A stretch of 64,000 bases of DNA. Source: Ryuthela nishihirai (lineage: Eukaryota > Arthropoda > Arachnida > Araneae > Heptathelidae). The notes beneath the pieces were generated by a model. The model did not search any database and had not been told where the DNA came from. It worked only from the letters and a program-made list of their open reading frames with translations. The stretch is taken from assembly GCA_038380435.1 (NCBI GenBank), contig JAWZYU010000009.1, forward strand, positions 69,221,901-69,285,900, in the 5' to 3' direction. Made by a program: the position numbers and the translations under genes. Shown here in pieces: positions 43,381 through 55,020 of the stretch. Each line of letters begins with the position of its first letter. Within the stretch, counting starts at the first letter, position 1.

Positions 43381-43702
43381 CAGGCGTGTCCAACCTTTTG
43401 ACTTCCCTGGGCCACATTGAGTGAAGATTTGACTTCCTTGGACCACATAGAGTGAAGATGAATTGTTTTGGGCCGCACATAAAATATATAATATAGTTGA
43501 TGTATATGAATAATAAAACTTTATTTATTTTCTTATGTTTTTATTATAAAATTTAAAAAAGTCCAACATAAAACTAGTGGGATATCAAAAACTCGCTGAA
43601 AATCACATAATCATGTTGAAACCTTATGTCGTAAACACGTAAACTTTACGATTTTCTGGGCCGCATTACTAGCTGTCCAGGGCCGCGGGTTTGACACACC
43701 TG
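43381..43702. mobile_element. hAT MITE with 8 bp TSD
   Basis: Inverted ends CAGGCGTGTCCAACC and (inverted) CAGGTGTGTCAAACC, the well-known CAGxxGTGTC hAT terminus. Exact 8 bp TSD CTCTAAGG at 43373-43380 and 43703-43710, the hAT signature. Subterminal GGGCCACATTGAG/GGGCCGCATTAC support the pairing. 322 bp, no transposase. Confidence 0.95.
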
Positions 43703-45202
43703 CTCTAAGGAGTACAAACGAATCAAATGTTACATTACATGCAGTGGTGTAAGTACGCGCCGGTTCACCGTACCGGCAAGAAGGTGTACCGGTAAAACAT
43801 TTTTCAGTAATGGGAGAGTTAGCGATTTCTTTTATCTCAATGCTCTTTCATCTGAGCATTTAATGAACAAAAAGCGGATCCTTCCTTTTAAGGAAAAGTA
43901 TTCAATTATTAATTACACTGCTAGACTAGGAAAAAGTTAATGGAGACCAGGGGGAGGGGGAGGTCGTAGTCGAGCCGGGAAAAGTTCTGAATTTCCATTG
44001 CAGTGTAACATTTTACTCTTCGATTTAGATTTTTTAAAGAAAAATACTGAAAATTGCGTGAAATATGCGCAAGTTTAATCATTTTTGGACTACATTACCT
44101 CTATTAGCATTCTCAAAGAAGCCGACATGACCCTCTCTACCCTTGGAATACAGCCCTAGATTAATCCACTCTAAAAAGTCACTATTCTCTTACTGCATTT
44201 GGATGTGGGAACGCTGCAATTTTGCATCTGTTATCACGAATATCGTAGAGGCGAAATTCGGTACCTCGTGTAATCATTGACTGCACTTGATTAACTTTAA
44301 AAGCTACTATCAGGAAAGTATTCACTCTCTAAGTTTAAAGTCGACATCAATTATAGAGGAAACATTGTCTGAGCCTGGGGAATACTAACGACCTCTTGAT
44401 AACATGTCATCTGTTATGACCGCTGAGCTACAGGCTCTTATCAAGAGACTGCCTTCCTTGTGTACTGCAGGTAGGAAAGTTCATAATGCGATCTTCATCA
44501 GCGGCCGGTATCCAGAGCACCTGAGAAGTATCAGAGGTCATGGGTTCGTATCCCACAAGGCTCAAGACAATATTTACTCTCTAACTGATATCGACGTTAA
44601 GCCCCTTGATTAGTTGACTAAGTCCTTTGATAGCAAACAAAACCGCCGAAAAATTTCTTCAATTTAAACGCTACCTTGAATCTCCGATATATGTCATTCT
44701 AAAGAAAATGTTTAAATGTGGAGTCTGGATTTAAATTGTGCAAGTTGAGAAATAAATATTAAAATATGAGTGAAAAGTTTATTTTTCTTTCTAAAAAATT
44801 TGAATTTAATTTTCAGAGATAAATTTAAAAAATGTTAAATTAAAAAACATTAAAACAAAAAATTTAAAACTATTTAAAAACATTAAATTAAAAAAAGCTA
44901 CATTTTATTATCACTTTTTTAATAAAACCGATAGCTGCGATTACAACGGAATCAGTAAGTATTCAGGTATATTAATATTTATTTCAAATTGAAAATCCTT
45001 AAATCATGCACTATTTGCAGAAAACAAAGAAAGAAATAGAAAATTCTGGCGTACTGCACTTTAATCATCATACACATCACTTTATTACCCCTGTAAGATG
45101 ACTTCAGTGGAGTGACAATCTGTGCATGATTTTCCGCACATTGAACCACGCTTTGAAGCGTACAGGTAAGAAATAAAATCTACTTTCACCACTGATTACA
45201 TG
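43703..45202. other. Unassigned DNA
   Basis: CAGTGGTGTAAGTACGCGCC at 43742 looks like a DNA-transposon end without a located partner. A tRNA-like box B (GGGTTCGTATCCC) lies near 44542 and is followed by a GACGTTAAGCCCC segment near 44592, possibly part of a third, decayed SINE type. The rest is AT-rich. No gene supported. Confidence 0.4.
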
Positions 45203-45290
45203 TCTCCCCATCCCCCAACTGTTTCTGCGTCTTTGAATTCCTTGAGACCTGGCCATTTAGCCCAGTATGTACAAAAGAGTGGAGCTCGGG
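45203..45290 (+). mobile_element. SINE-A tail fragment
   Basis: CCCCCAACTGTTTCTGCGTC, GAGACCTGGCCATTTAGCCC and CAAAAGAGTGGAGCTC follow the SINE-A 3' region. Body and head are absent. Confidence 0.7.
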
Positions 45291-46196
45291 GCTAATACAC
45301 TCCAAACTTCAAAACTGAACATTTCAAAATCGAGTCATTGAATCATAAACTATTAAATAAACTGATACTTACTCAATTACCAGATAAGCATTGTCTAATT
45401 GATAACATGCCTTACTTGAACTCAACGTTACCAATAACGAAAGATTTGTTTCTGAGAGAGAAAAATATTTACAGCACACGACATATTTTGTAAGCATAAA
45501 CTTGCAAAACAGAAAAAGGTCTTTTCACGAGAAATATTGTAGAGAACCTGGCAATGGAAATATGTCATGCCCTAGCAGAGCAACTTCATCTCTTACCTCC
45601 GGGGTTTTGATGGTACACCCAAGATCCATTTTTCTTTTATTCATTCCCCACGAACTGCTCTTTCCTCTATGATGATGTCTGTCTTGGCTACTTCTTTTTC
45701 GCATCTTTTGCTTACAATAACGTGTACCATTTCTAAAGGGCACAAAAGGAAGAAACGTGTTCCTTGAAGCATACGAAAGCAGTCGTCTAAACACGAATGC
45801 TCCGATATCTGTTTACATGCCAATTCTACAATAACACAATAACACGAAGGAATGCAGTAGGCATATGCATCCCCACAAAAAAAAATAGAGTACGGTTCTA
45901 GTAGAAGCAGGTATAAAAATAGGCTTCTGGTATTTTGCGAATTAAACCATATTTCTTCCACAGCTTGTAGCGAATAGTTGCTGTTATATGTGAGATTAGG
46001 TGACCTAGCAGATAAAGAAGCAGGAATCTTCTTAGTTACGTAATAAAAGCCTGATTTCAGATACCTTTAAAAAAAAGCTCAGTCCTTTTCACGTTTTTGT
46101 CACGAAATGGAATAGTAAAATGACAAAATGTCATTTGCAAGGAATTTTCTGTGTGGAACACTATAAGGAGTGAAATATGCACTAAAGTATAAAAGC
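45291..46196. other. No gene recognised
   Basis: Overlapping minus-strand frames of 89 and 106 codons at 45525-45961 have no motif I know; their mutual overlap argues against both being real. Confidence 0.4.
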
Positions 46197-46482
46197 GCCC
46201 TGTCCACGGTCAGCAGGGAACACCAATGGGCTTGGAAAGGCCGCCGTCCGTCGGATGGGACGTTAATCCGTAGCTCCTTGTGCGGGAGAGCCATATCCTG
46301 TACACGTTAAAGAACACGCTGGATGGCCTTGACGGGAGGCTACCATATGCCTCCCAACAGCTGTTCCAGTGGGTTCCCTTCCCACTACCTTCTCTGAGCC
46401 TTCGGGGTCCTTGTGACCTGCACTTTTAGCCCATGGTGTGCAATAAAGTGCCGCCCGGTGTTAAAACAACCAACCAACCAAA
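46197..46482 (+). mobile_element. SINE-A copy, 5'-truncated
   Basis: Plus-strand, from CGCCCTGTCCACGGTCAG to a tail reading GTTAAAACAACCAACCAACC. Moderately diverged. No TSD found. Confidence 0.88.
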
Positions 46483-47536
46483 TAGGTATAGCAGCACTTC
46501 AAATATGGAAGATATTAATCCTCCGTCTTTTCCGTGTTCGCCTTAACCCAGCGTCTGGTACAAAATGCGTGCAACATGCGTTTTGTACGAATATAAAAGA
46601 GTACAAGGTTTTGTAGGGTGTAAAAAGAATGCCTCCATTGTAACCCCCTAGATCAGGGGTGAACATGACCAGACCCGAATATACAAGGGAGGCATTTATT
46701 CGCCTCCACACAACCTCTGAGAATGTTAGTAATCGGATGGAGGAGATAAAATATTAAATATATGCATATATCAAGCATTTTTGAAGAATGTTTTTAAATA
46801 TCACTGTAAAGATAAATGATAGTTTTGTCCCTGATCGCACTATTTTCTTGCAACACTAAGATGATGCCAATGCCTGCGTAATTCGTTAAACGAGATTTCC
46901 GATTTTGCGATCACATCTGATTCTCTTTTGAGTGTAAGGATTATCACATAGATTAACCCTTTCAGGATCATAAGGTTTCTAAGAGTAAATATTAGTATGT
47001 AACTGTTTATTTTAGTTTGTTTAGACGTAAAATAAATGAAAATCATAAGAAAAATACATAACAATGTGTAGTTTTCTTGGAATTTTATGGGAAATATTTT
47101 TCCCAATGGACTATAAAGGTAACACAAATTATAGTTAGGCTTATTATGCAATGTCTTTTATTTATTGGTTTATTAGAACAAAATGTTAACTAAAATAATA
47201 CAAAATTCTGAAATAAAATTACTATACAAAATGATGTGCTAATTATGATCTTCTGCGAAGCAATTTCTTTTGGTAGTGAGGCAAAGATGGACATTGCACA
47301 TAGTACGTATATTATGCGTCCTGACAGTACTGTTTTTGTTTTCTAAACGTTCCCGTTTACGTAATTGCGTCGGCATACGTTCTATTTTGACATTCTGTAT
47401 AAAAAATGCAGATAAGGTTATAATTAAATACGACAATCACCAATTTTAAAATAGGAAAAATGTTTCCCTTAGTCGTGAAAGGGTTAAAGGAAAACGTAGC
47501 ATCACTTCGAATACGTTATCAGTTTTGGATTCAGTT
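46483..47536. other. Unassigned DNA with a short inverted repeat
   Basis: At 46627-46707 GAATGCCTCCATTGTA faces TACAAGGGAGGCATT, with the palindrome-like CCCCCTAGATCAGGGG between, suggesting a small foldback. No coding sequence supported. Confidence 0.4.
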
Positions 47537-47548
47537 ATTCGTTGAAAG

Positions 47549-47881
47549 TTCTTGTTGCTTTTCCTTTGAGCGGCACATTTTTGCATACAATGGGCTTTAT
47601 GGCTAGGTCACAAAAACTCAGAGAAAGTTAGGGGGAAGGGGACCCATAGGACAGCTGTTAGATGAATACCCACTGTCAAGGCCATCCAGAGTGTTCTTTA
47701 GAGTGCACATGGTATGGCTCTACTAAACAAGGGGCCACACTTAACGTTCCATCCGACGGACGGTCCATCTACACACACCCTTTCTTACCGAGGGGCAGAA
47801 CGGCGGTTTTCGGAGACAAACTCAACTCGGACACAGTAGGGACTCGAATCTGGGAACTGAAGATTACGAGCCTTTCGCGAA
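47549..47881 (-). mobile_element. SINE-A copy, truncated before box A
   Basis: Minus-strand. Exact 12 bp TSD ATTCGTTGAAAG at 47537-47548 and 47882-47893. The head stops after GATTACGAGCCTTTCGCGA, so box A is lacking. Several small deletions in the body. Confidence 0.92.
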
Positions 47882-47893
47882 ATTCGTTGAAAG

Positions 47894-48429
47894 AACTAAC
47901 CAAGAACTAGTCATACAGCAACAGGCACCATTCTCTACTAGTGATAATTTTATTTGACGACTTTTTTATCTGTATCTGGTATGAGAGAACTTGTATTCAT
48001 GACGAGAACTGGTGTCAAAAGCTCTATATTAAGATACCGAGTTGGGGAGAAAAGAAACAAATACACCTCACAATCAAAAACAAGTAAATTCTCCCATGAT
48101 GTCACAAAAATTCTTCAAGTAACTAACAAATCCGATATCAGCATTGCTGAAGAATATGTCACGGTGTAATGAGGCAGACCTTAGCGATGACAAAGAGGCC
48201 TGATCAAAAGTTCCAAGATTTCTTTATTTTTTTCTGAAATGCAAACAGGACACAGACAACATTTTCATGAGTGGTCCCCTTCAAAGTAGTCTCCTGCTGA
48301 AAATAAGTGTCTCAGCGTTCTTGTCATTTCTTAAAATATCGCTGAAAGTCTTCAACTATGAACCGGTTGAAAAAGTTCCGCTTTAGCATTCTTTTATATG
48401 GTAGGAATATCATCAACTCAAATTTTGGA
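47894..48429. other. No gene recognised; possible mariner scar
   Basis: 48195-48420 (GATCAAAAGTTCCAAGATTT and following) has the general look of an inverted mariner 3' region, but I could not find a catalytic motif. A 71-codon frame at 47954 is unassigned. Confidence 0.3.
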
Positions 48430-48765
48430 AGAGAGTTTGGTTGTTTTACTTCTGAGAGGCACTTTTTTTTTTGCACACAAAGTCTCAGAAAAGGTTTGGG
48501 GAAGACGATCCACTGGACAGCTGTTAGGAGACAGACAGAAGTCTCCCACCAAAGCCATCCATCTTGTTCTTTAACGTGTATTATTTATATTAAGAGTATG
48601 CCTCTATTGCACACTAGACAACGACTTTATCTCCCATGTGACGGAGGTAAGTCTTTCCAAGCACATCGGTGTACCCTTTCTCATCGAGAGCAGGGGAGGG
48701 TTAACCGAGATAAATCGAATGCTGGAACAGTTGGCACTCACCAGAGAAATGCAGATTAAAAGATG
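48430..48765 (-). mobile_element. SINE-A copy, decayed
   Basis: Minus-strand, from TTTGGTTGTTTTACTTCTG through the body (ACAGCTGTTAGGAGACAGAC) to a decayed head near 48750. Deletion near 48480 removes part of the 3' region. Confidence 0.8.
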
Positions 48766-48845
48766 GGCCTCTTTCTCAACTTTCTCTGAGCCCTCGGGTC
48801 CTGTGACTTGGATTTAATCAACCGTGGGGCAAAAAAGTTTGTAAA
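48766..48845 (+). mobile_element. SINE-A tail fragment
   Basis: Plus-strand piece with CTTTCTCTGAGCCCTCGGGT and GGGGCAAAAAAGTTTG, abutting the opposite-strand copy. Confidence 0.6.
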
Positions 48846-48868
48846 TGGTAGTTAAGTATACCCTAGAA

Positions 48869-49077
48869 CAGTGGTTCTCAAGCTTTTATGCTTCACGTAC
48901 CCCCTGGAAATGTGTATGTAACTGGCGTACCCCTTGTATAGATAGATAAAACTATAGTTATAGTATAACAATGGGAATAAAATAAAACACTGACTTTGTT
49001 ACTAGATCTAGCGACTTTTGAGCTCTCACGGCGTACCCCAAAAAATTTTACCGCGTACCCCACGTTGAGAACCCCTA
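48869..49077. mobile_element. hAT MITE with 8 bp TSD
   Basis: Inverted ends CAGTGGTTCTCAAGC and (inverted) TAGGGGTTCTCAACG. Exact 8 bp TSD CCCTAGAA at 48861-48868 and 49078-49085. Subterminal GTACCCC words occur at both ends (ACGTACCCCCTGG, GCGTACCCCACG). 209 bp, no coding capacity. Confidence 0.96.
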
Positions 49078-49085
49078 CCCTAGAA

Positions 49086-49774
49086 TGAGAGCTAGGCATT
49101 ATCCACTATGATGATGCATAGAACCGTCCAAACCTAGCACGTAAAGTATGATTCCGCCTTCTGGTGATGCACACCGTTGGTACCTTTCAAAAGTGATATT
49201 CTCTTCTTGAAACCAACTGAGTTAAATCCGCTCCTTGGGAAGGCAGAAATATCACATGGGAGCAATGCCAAGGGAAAATGGAGGGTGCGATACTAGAGGA
49301 ATTTTTTGAGGCCAATAATTTTTGAATGGAGAGAGCGGCATGAACAGGAGCTTCCATTACGATTGCAACAGAGGCCCAAAACACGTCTGAACTTGAACAG
49401 ACTTTGCTCAGTATTGGTTTAATGTAAGAGAAAGCTATTTGACCCAGGAATGTGGCGATCCCTCCCCTAAGCTCACTCATCATCTTGGGTTCACTACTCG
49501 ACTCCTTCTTTTGTCATTCATGTCATATGTTTCTCTTAGAGCCTTTAGATCAGATCATGTATTTCCTGATATCTAACTTAGTCATTCATAAAAAGAACTT
49601 TAAAAAATACCGGTAGTTTCGTTCATCACCCAAGTTTCCAATATCAATGATTACCATCGTACGAGTTAAAAATCATTTTCAAAGCAAAACACGTTTGTTG
49701 CATTTTCTAAGTTCTTATGTTTGTACTACTGAATAATTTTGGGAGTCTGCTTATTCGACATCATAAAATTAAAG
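49086..49774. other. No gene recognised
   Basis: A 98-codon minus-strand frame (49187-49483) and the plus-strand reading of the same stretch both lack a motif I can name. The plus-strand text has stops in a pattern that would fit a decayed transposase, but this is not demonstrable. Confidence 0.3.
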
Positions 49775-50152
49775 GTGTGGGGGTGAGTCAGGCGGTAGCG
49801 CTCTAAGTTCGTAACCTGAAGTTCCCAGATTCGAGTCCCAGCTGGCCCAACGTTGAGATTTATCTCCTCAAAACTCCCCACCATGCCCTCGGTCAGTAGA
49901 AGACACCGATGAGGTTGGATAGGCCGCTCTCCTTTGGATGGGATATTAAGCCATGTTCCGTGTGCGGGAGAGCCATCCCTTTCACGTTAAACAACAGGCT
50001 GGATGACCTTGACGGGAAGTTATCATCTGTTTCCTAACAGCTGTCCAGTGGATCCCCTTCCCCCAACCTTGTCTGAGCTTCGGGGTCCTTGTGACTTGGC
50101 ATTTAGCTCATTGTGTGAAAAAACGAACGGCTAAGAGGTAGAACAACCCAAC
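49775..50152 (+). mobile_element. SINE-A copy, diverged
   Basis: Plus-strand. Head GGTGAGTCAGGCGGTAGC and box B GATTCGAGTCC; body CACGTTAAACAACAGGC; tail GGTAGAACAACCCAAC. Confidence 0.88.
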
Positions 50153-50937
50153 ATACGATGCCAGATTTTTGATAATAGCCGAAAATCTCATTAAACAAGT
50201 TTGAATATTAATGATATTCATTTCTAGCATCGAGTGCTTCCAGAAGGAGGGATTCGATTTAGAGATCGATGGTGCTATGACTTCAACTGCCCAGGCTGAA
50301 GTTTATTCTGGGAGAAGAAATTAGGAGATTAATTGAGAATGAATGAAGACTGCAAATATGTGTAATCTCATTGATCGGTCCTAGATGGTAGCAGAAGTCA
50401 AAAATGTGGCTTTGACATTTGCGGAGATGACGGTATAGATATGATGATTGGTTAATTGGTTGTGGGAGGTTCAATAGAAAACTACAGATGATGATGATGA
50501 ACTCTGGTAGATAAGGCATTAAACGAAAACATCCTCTTTAGCGAAAGAAAAAAGTGCGAGAACTATTTCAGTCCACCCCCATTAACTAATATTATCTGTT
50601 ACTAGACCTTCTGTATTACGGCTTTTAATACAAATAATTATCATTAAATAAGTTTAAGTATTAATGCGAATCATTTTAAAAGCATTGCATAATTAGGACA
50701 ACAATTACAAAACTGATGGAAGAAAGTTTTCTGAACTTCAATTTTTTCATATGTTTTCAGAGAGCTTCTTTTGTGCTCCTCAAGGAAATTCTCGTGTCTC
50801 ACAGCTTAATAATTCCTCCCGAAGAGCTGTTCATCTTGAATCCATCGCAAGGGTTAATAGGATATATTAAAGATTATTCCATACATATATTGCTTCACGA
50901 AGTGTTATCACTCGACACAACTTTACCTTTTATGGAC
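50153..50937. other. AT-rich DNA, no gene recognised
   Basis: Frames of 78-84 codons are unassigned. GATGATGATGATGA occurs near 50487. Confidence 0.4.
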
Positions 50938-51293
50938 AGGGCCGATAAGTGGTCCACACCAGGCTCATAATCTCTGATTCAAGTCCTAACTGTGTTTCTC
51001 TTGAGATTTTCTCTTCTAATCCCAATTCTTCCCTCAATGAGAAAGGCTAAATTGATGGGCTTGGAAAGGCTACCGTCCATCGAGTGAGATGTTAAGCCGT
51101 GGGTCCGGGTGCAGGAGAGTCATACTTTGCGCACGTTGAAGAATGTACTGAATGGTTTTTACTGGATGCTTCCGTTTATCTTCAAGCAGCTTCGATCCCA
51201 GTGTCCGCAGACTTCTCTGAACACTGGGATCGTTGTTTCCTGGCCATTTAGCCATTGTGTGCAAAAGAAGGGTCGCTCAGAGATAAAATATAA
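50938..51293 (+). mobile_element. SINE-A copy, decayed
   Basis: Plus-strand. Head remnant CCAGGCTCATAATCTC and GATTCAAGTCC, body GATGGGCTTGGAAAGGC and GCACGTTGAAGAATG, tail AGAGATAAAATA. Boxes A and B are mutated. Confidence 0.82.
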
Positions 51294-53829
51294 TATTTAC
51301 GGACAAAGACCCCTATGCAACCCAAATAGCTGCATTTTCTGTAAAAGACGTTATATTTCAACTGTTTTGTTAAAGCAGCCCTCTCTATACAACAGAAAAC
51401 CGAGACATTGCACCACTCAACAATCGTTTCTCCAGAGCAGAAATTAATATTCTTAAACGTTAAGTCAATCCTGGACAAAACACAAAAAATGAAATCTTTT
51501 GAAAATATATACAAATATAAATATATAACCCTTAAAATACAGAGAACGTCATTTATGCATACCCTCTTCATCGATAAACTAACTTTTCGCAACTTCATTA
51601 CTGCATCTTGATGCAAAATACTTAACATCTTGCTCAAATAACGAATATATAGAGCAAATATGAAAGTTTAAAATGAATAAAAAAAGTTTCACAGAGTTCT
51701 TATTCATTTTTTTTTCTTGTTTATACATGAATGTTATTCTTGAAGAAGGGAAAAAAGTTACCCAAGTTATCCACAAAATTTACTCCAGTGAACGACATGT
51801 ACTTTGCAGGAAGATCTTCATGGCCTACGCTGCGATCCCTTTCTTAATTCTACAGCGCGTCTTTACGGGAAAATTGGTTATCCTGGCATGAAATAGTTTC
51901 GAAATGGGTTTCGCCGTCGTTAATAAAACGAGCCGACAGAGTGGGCGACAGAATTTCACTGCTTTAAGCTTATCGGAAGCATCTTAACACGCAAACCATG
52001 TATACACCAGAGTGATAAAAAAACCGTTAAACCGATATGTTGCACAAACTTTGTCAACTTAAAATCTGATAAGTGAGGGAACGCCGTTTCAAAATATTGT
52101 AGGAGGACACAAAGGCTTGCGATATTTTCTCGAATTGCAAAGATTTATTTTTATAAATATTCTCAATAAGGTGGTAAACGTGAACTTCTGTTGTTTATTA
52201 ATTGGGTATATAGAACAATGAAGCAAAGTTTTTTCTTGTTTTTGGCCTGTTTTTGTTCTTAAGATGTCCTAAATAGCAATTCGCAAGTGTAGAGTTTTTC
52301 ATAAATTCGTCTTATGATTATTTGCGAAAGACAAATTGAAAGAAAAATCTGTCTCTGTTAGCTCTTGGTTACGTAAAATATCATTGACAAAACAATATTT
52401 CTGAACTTGAAGAGAAAAAAGAGTAATAGGAAAAGAAAAACCCGTTTACCCTAATATAAATATCTATTTCCATTTTATTCCTCATAGAATGTTTGCAGAA
52501 ATATATTGCAAACTACATATCTCAGCTACAGCGGCGTTCCCATTAGTCAAGGACTTTTAAAGGATTATCACACCTTAAGGTCTGGATAATACTTATCACA
52601 CCTTAAGGTCTGGATAATACTTATCACTTAAGACAGCCAAAAATTGAAATGTCAACCACGGATTTGAATCGAAATCAAAAAATTCATTTTGTTATAAAGC
52701 ACCGACCTCATCAACTACTAGTATCTAATTTCATCATGCACTGGGAATGAAAGTTAATAAAATTTTATATTCCAATACTCAATTATTATTTTTTGAATAT
52801 TCAATTTTTATTATATTCAATTATTTTCAATAAATGCAACACGTGAGCACTGTGCTATTGTCTTAATGAAGTTTATAACAGAATGCATAGGAATATAAAA
52901 AAAATTAAAATTTCAGTGCATCATTCAAGAATGTTCTACAATCAGAAGAAATAAAATCCATAGAGCTTATTAAGAAAAACGGTAACATTGAATATCATAT
53001 ACTAAAGTTTGATGACAGTAGCTACAAAGCAAAAAATATCTGAAATCCTCGTGAAGTATATCAATTTTAACTCAATCGTATTGTATGCTTTTAAAAACAT
53101 AACCAGAATACATTGGCATACGAAAAAAAAAAGCAGTTACAGAATTAAGTGCAACATCCAGGAAGGTTTCATAATCATAAGAAATATAGCTTATACAGCT
53201 TATCATTAAGAAAAAGGGTAACATCAGATAGCATATACTGAGGTTTAATAACTGAGAATGTGAAAGGAATATAATTCCATAACGACGTACAAATTTATAT
53301 GAAGGTGGAGATTGCACAAACAGTGTGTACGCAAACAGCATCATATTGGAAGAGTATGCATAATGGTTTAGTAGTACATTAACTGTTCGATGATAAAAGA
53401 AACTGTATTCTATCGATCCCCTCCTTTGATATCTCTTTCAAAAGTGTTTAAGATTTTGGTTAATGGAATAACAACTGAGTTATGGTAAAAGTGTAATAAT
53501 TCAAATTCATAGCATTATCAAAGATTGCACTTTTAATCGTCACATACACATGAATTATTTAATTCGAAGATTTGAAACAATTTGTAAACATCACAATTTT
53601 TTTAATTCGTGTGTTTCCAAACATCACAATTTTTCAAATCTTAACTTTGGAAATTTCAAAATTATTAAAATAAGCATTATAAGATAAATTATTACTTATA
53701 AGAACATAAGCTTTTACCCGAGGTGCAAGCTTTTCATTTTCTAATAAAATAAAAGTTATTCGTGTTTTTGACACAAATCTAGTTACAGCATAAATTTTAT
53801 TCTCTCTGTAATAAATTTTTAAAAATCAT
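51294..53829. other. AT-rich DNA, no gene recognised
   Basis: A 28 bp perfect tandem duplication, TTATCACACCTTAAGGTCTG plus GATAATAC, occupies 52565-52592 and 52593-52620. Several 60-129 codon frames on both strands around 51250-51890 overlap and show no domain. Nothing else supported. Confidence 0.45.
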
Positions 53830-54186
53830 CTAAACCTTAAAATTATTTTGTGCAAAATTCTCAATATCGCGCTGAAACTGAGCTTCAAACAGCTCATCTA
53901 GAGCTGTAGCTCTTTTTTCTGAGCATGTTGCTCTTGTTGAAATACTACCTTCAAACAAACATGAAAGTAACTTTCTAAATATATCACTGGGAAGTTCATC
54001 ATAACGTATTATGAGCTTATCCTCAAAGTGCTTTTGGCACACGACATTCTCCTTGCTAGGAAAAAAAATCTTTCCGTGGAATTTTTTCAATTTTTTCAAC
54101 CATAGCTATTTTGCAACATCGTCTTCAGGAAAATGAACTAGAGTTACACATGGCGATTCAGCATAATTACTACAGCAGCCAACACT
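53830..54186 (-). pseudogene. THAP-type zinc-finger domain remnant
   Basis: The minus-strand frame reads GCCSNYAESPCVTLVHFPED then DVAK-stop-LWLKKLKKF, then SKENVVCQKHFEDKLI. This fits the THAP C2CH DNA-binding domain: N-terminal cysteines, a hydrophobic core before FPxD, a tryptophan in the WLKKL helix, and the final C-x2-H in VCQKHF. A TAG at 54106-54108 interrupts the domain. No upstream ATG is in frame. About 70 further residues follow and end at 53830 without a recognisable motif. THAP domains occur in host regulators and in P-element-type transposases; context does not decide which. Confidence 0.75.
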
Positions 54187-54439
54187 TACGAGTCGTGACA
54201 ACTATAATGATTACTTATTATATATATTACACTTGAATTTGAATCATATACGAAAAATAAAACAAAGAAATAGCACCTACATTCAACACAAAGCTCCCTT
54301 TTCCACTTGCAGGAAACACGAATGGTGAATTGCTGTGCGTAAGCAACAGAAGAAGAGTTTCGCGCGCTAACAGCCTCTGATCTGGTAGGCCCCTGTGGCA
54401 CATTCCAAATCACGTGGCATCAGGCTTTCTCTTCAGACG
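54187..54439. other. No gene recognised
   Basis: A plus-strand splice-acceptor-like CTCCCTTTTCCACTTGCAG lies at 54293-54311, but no exon can be supported after it. Confidence 0.3.
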
Positions 54440-55020
54440 GCTTTGCCTAACCCAGCCCTGCCTCTGGGAGAAAGAACACGTCGATGAAATTGGAAAGGCC
54501 TCCATTCTTCGCACTGAACGTTAAAAGCATGTCTCGGTGTGACAGCCATACCTGTGCACATTAGCGAACACTTCTGTTAATCTTGACGGGTTGGGTTGTT
54601 TTACCTCTGAGCGGCACTTTTTTGCACACCATGGGCTAAATGGCCAGGTCACATGGACCCCGAAGGCTCAGAGAAAGTTGGGGGAGGGGACCCACTGGAA
54701 CAGCTGTTGGGAGACAGATGGTAGCCTCCCGTCAAGGCCATCCAGCGTGTTCTTTAACGTGCACAGGGTATGGCTCTCCCGCACACGGTTCCACGGCTTA
54801 ACGTCCCATCCGACGGACGGCGGCCTTTCCAAGCCCATCGGTGTCCCCTACTGACCGTGGGCAGGGCGGAGAATTTTGCGGAGATAAATCTCAACGCTGA
54901 CCCAGCTGGGACTCGAACCTGGGAACTACAGATTACGAGCCTGGCGCGCTACCGACTGAACCACCCCGCCCCAATCTTGACGGGAGGCGTCCATCTGTAT
55001 TCGAAGAATGATCCAGTAGT
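54440..55020 (+). mobile_element. SINE-A host copy, decayed and split
   Basis: Plus-strand body remnant at 54440-54590 (GGAAAGGCCTCC, ACGTTAAAAGCATG, TGTGCACATTAGCGAACA), continuing after the nested copy with AGGCGTCCATCTGTATTCG at 54985-55004. Confidence 0.75.
54591..54972 (-). mobile_element. SINE-A copy, full length, nested
   Basis: Minus-strand, near-consensus. Exact 12 bp TSD AATCTTGACGGG at 54579-54590 and 54973-54984. The target lies in the conserved body of the older SINE, within a few tens of bases of the equivalent site used at 16969. Confidence 0.95.

Noticed and set aside
49187..49483. Transposase fragment on either strand
   Set aside because: The text is suggestive but I found no catalytic or DNA-binding motif to anchor it.
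54293..54336. First exon of a THAP gene on the plus strand (acceptor-like CTTGCAG, then ATG giving MVNCCA and a GTAAG donor-like site)
   Set aside because: It resembles a THAP N-terminus but the recognisable THAP domain nearby is on the opposite strand, and six codons are too few to support a call.
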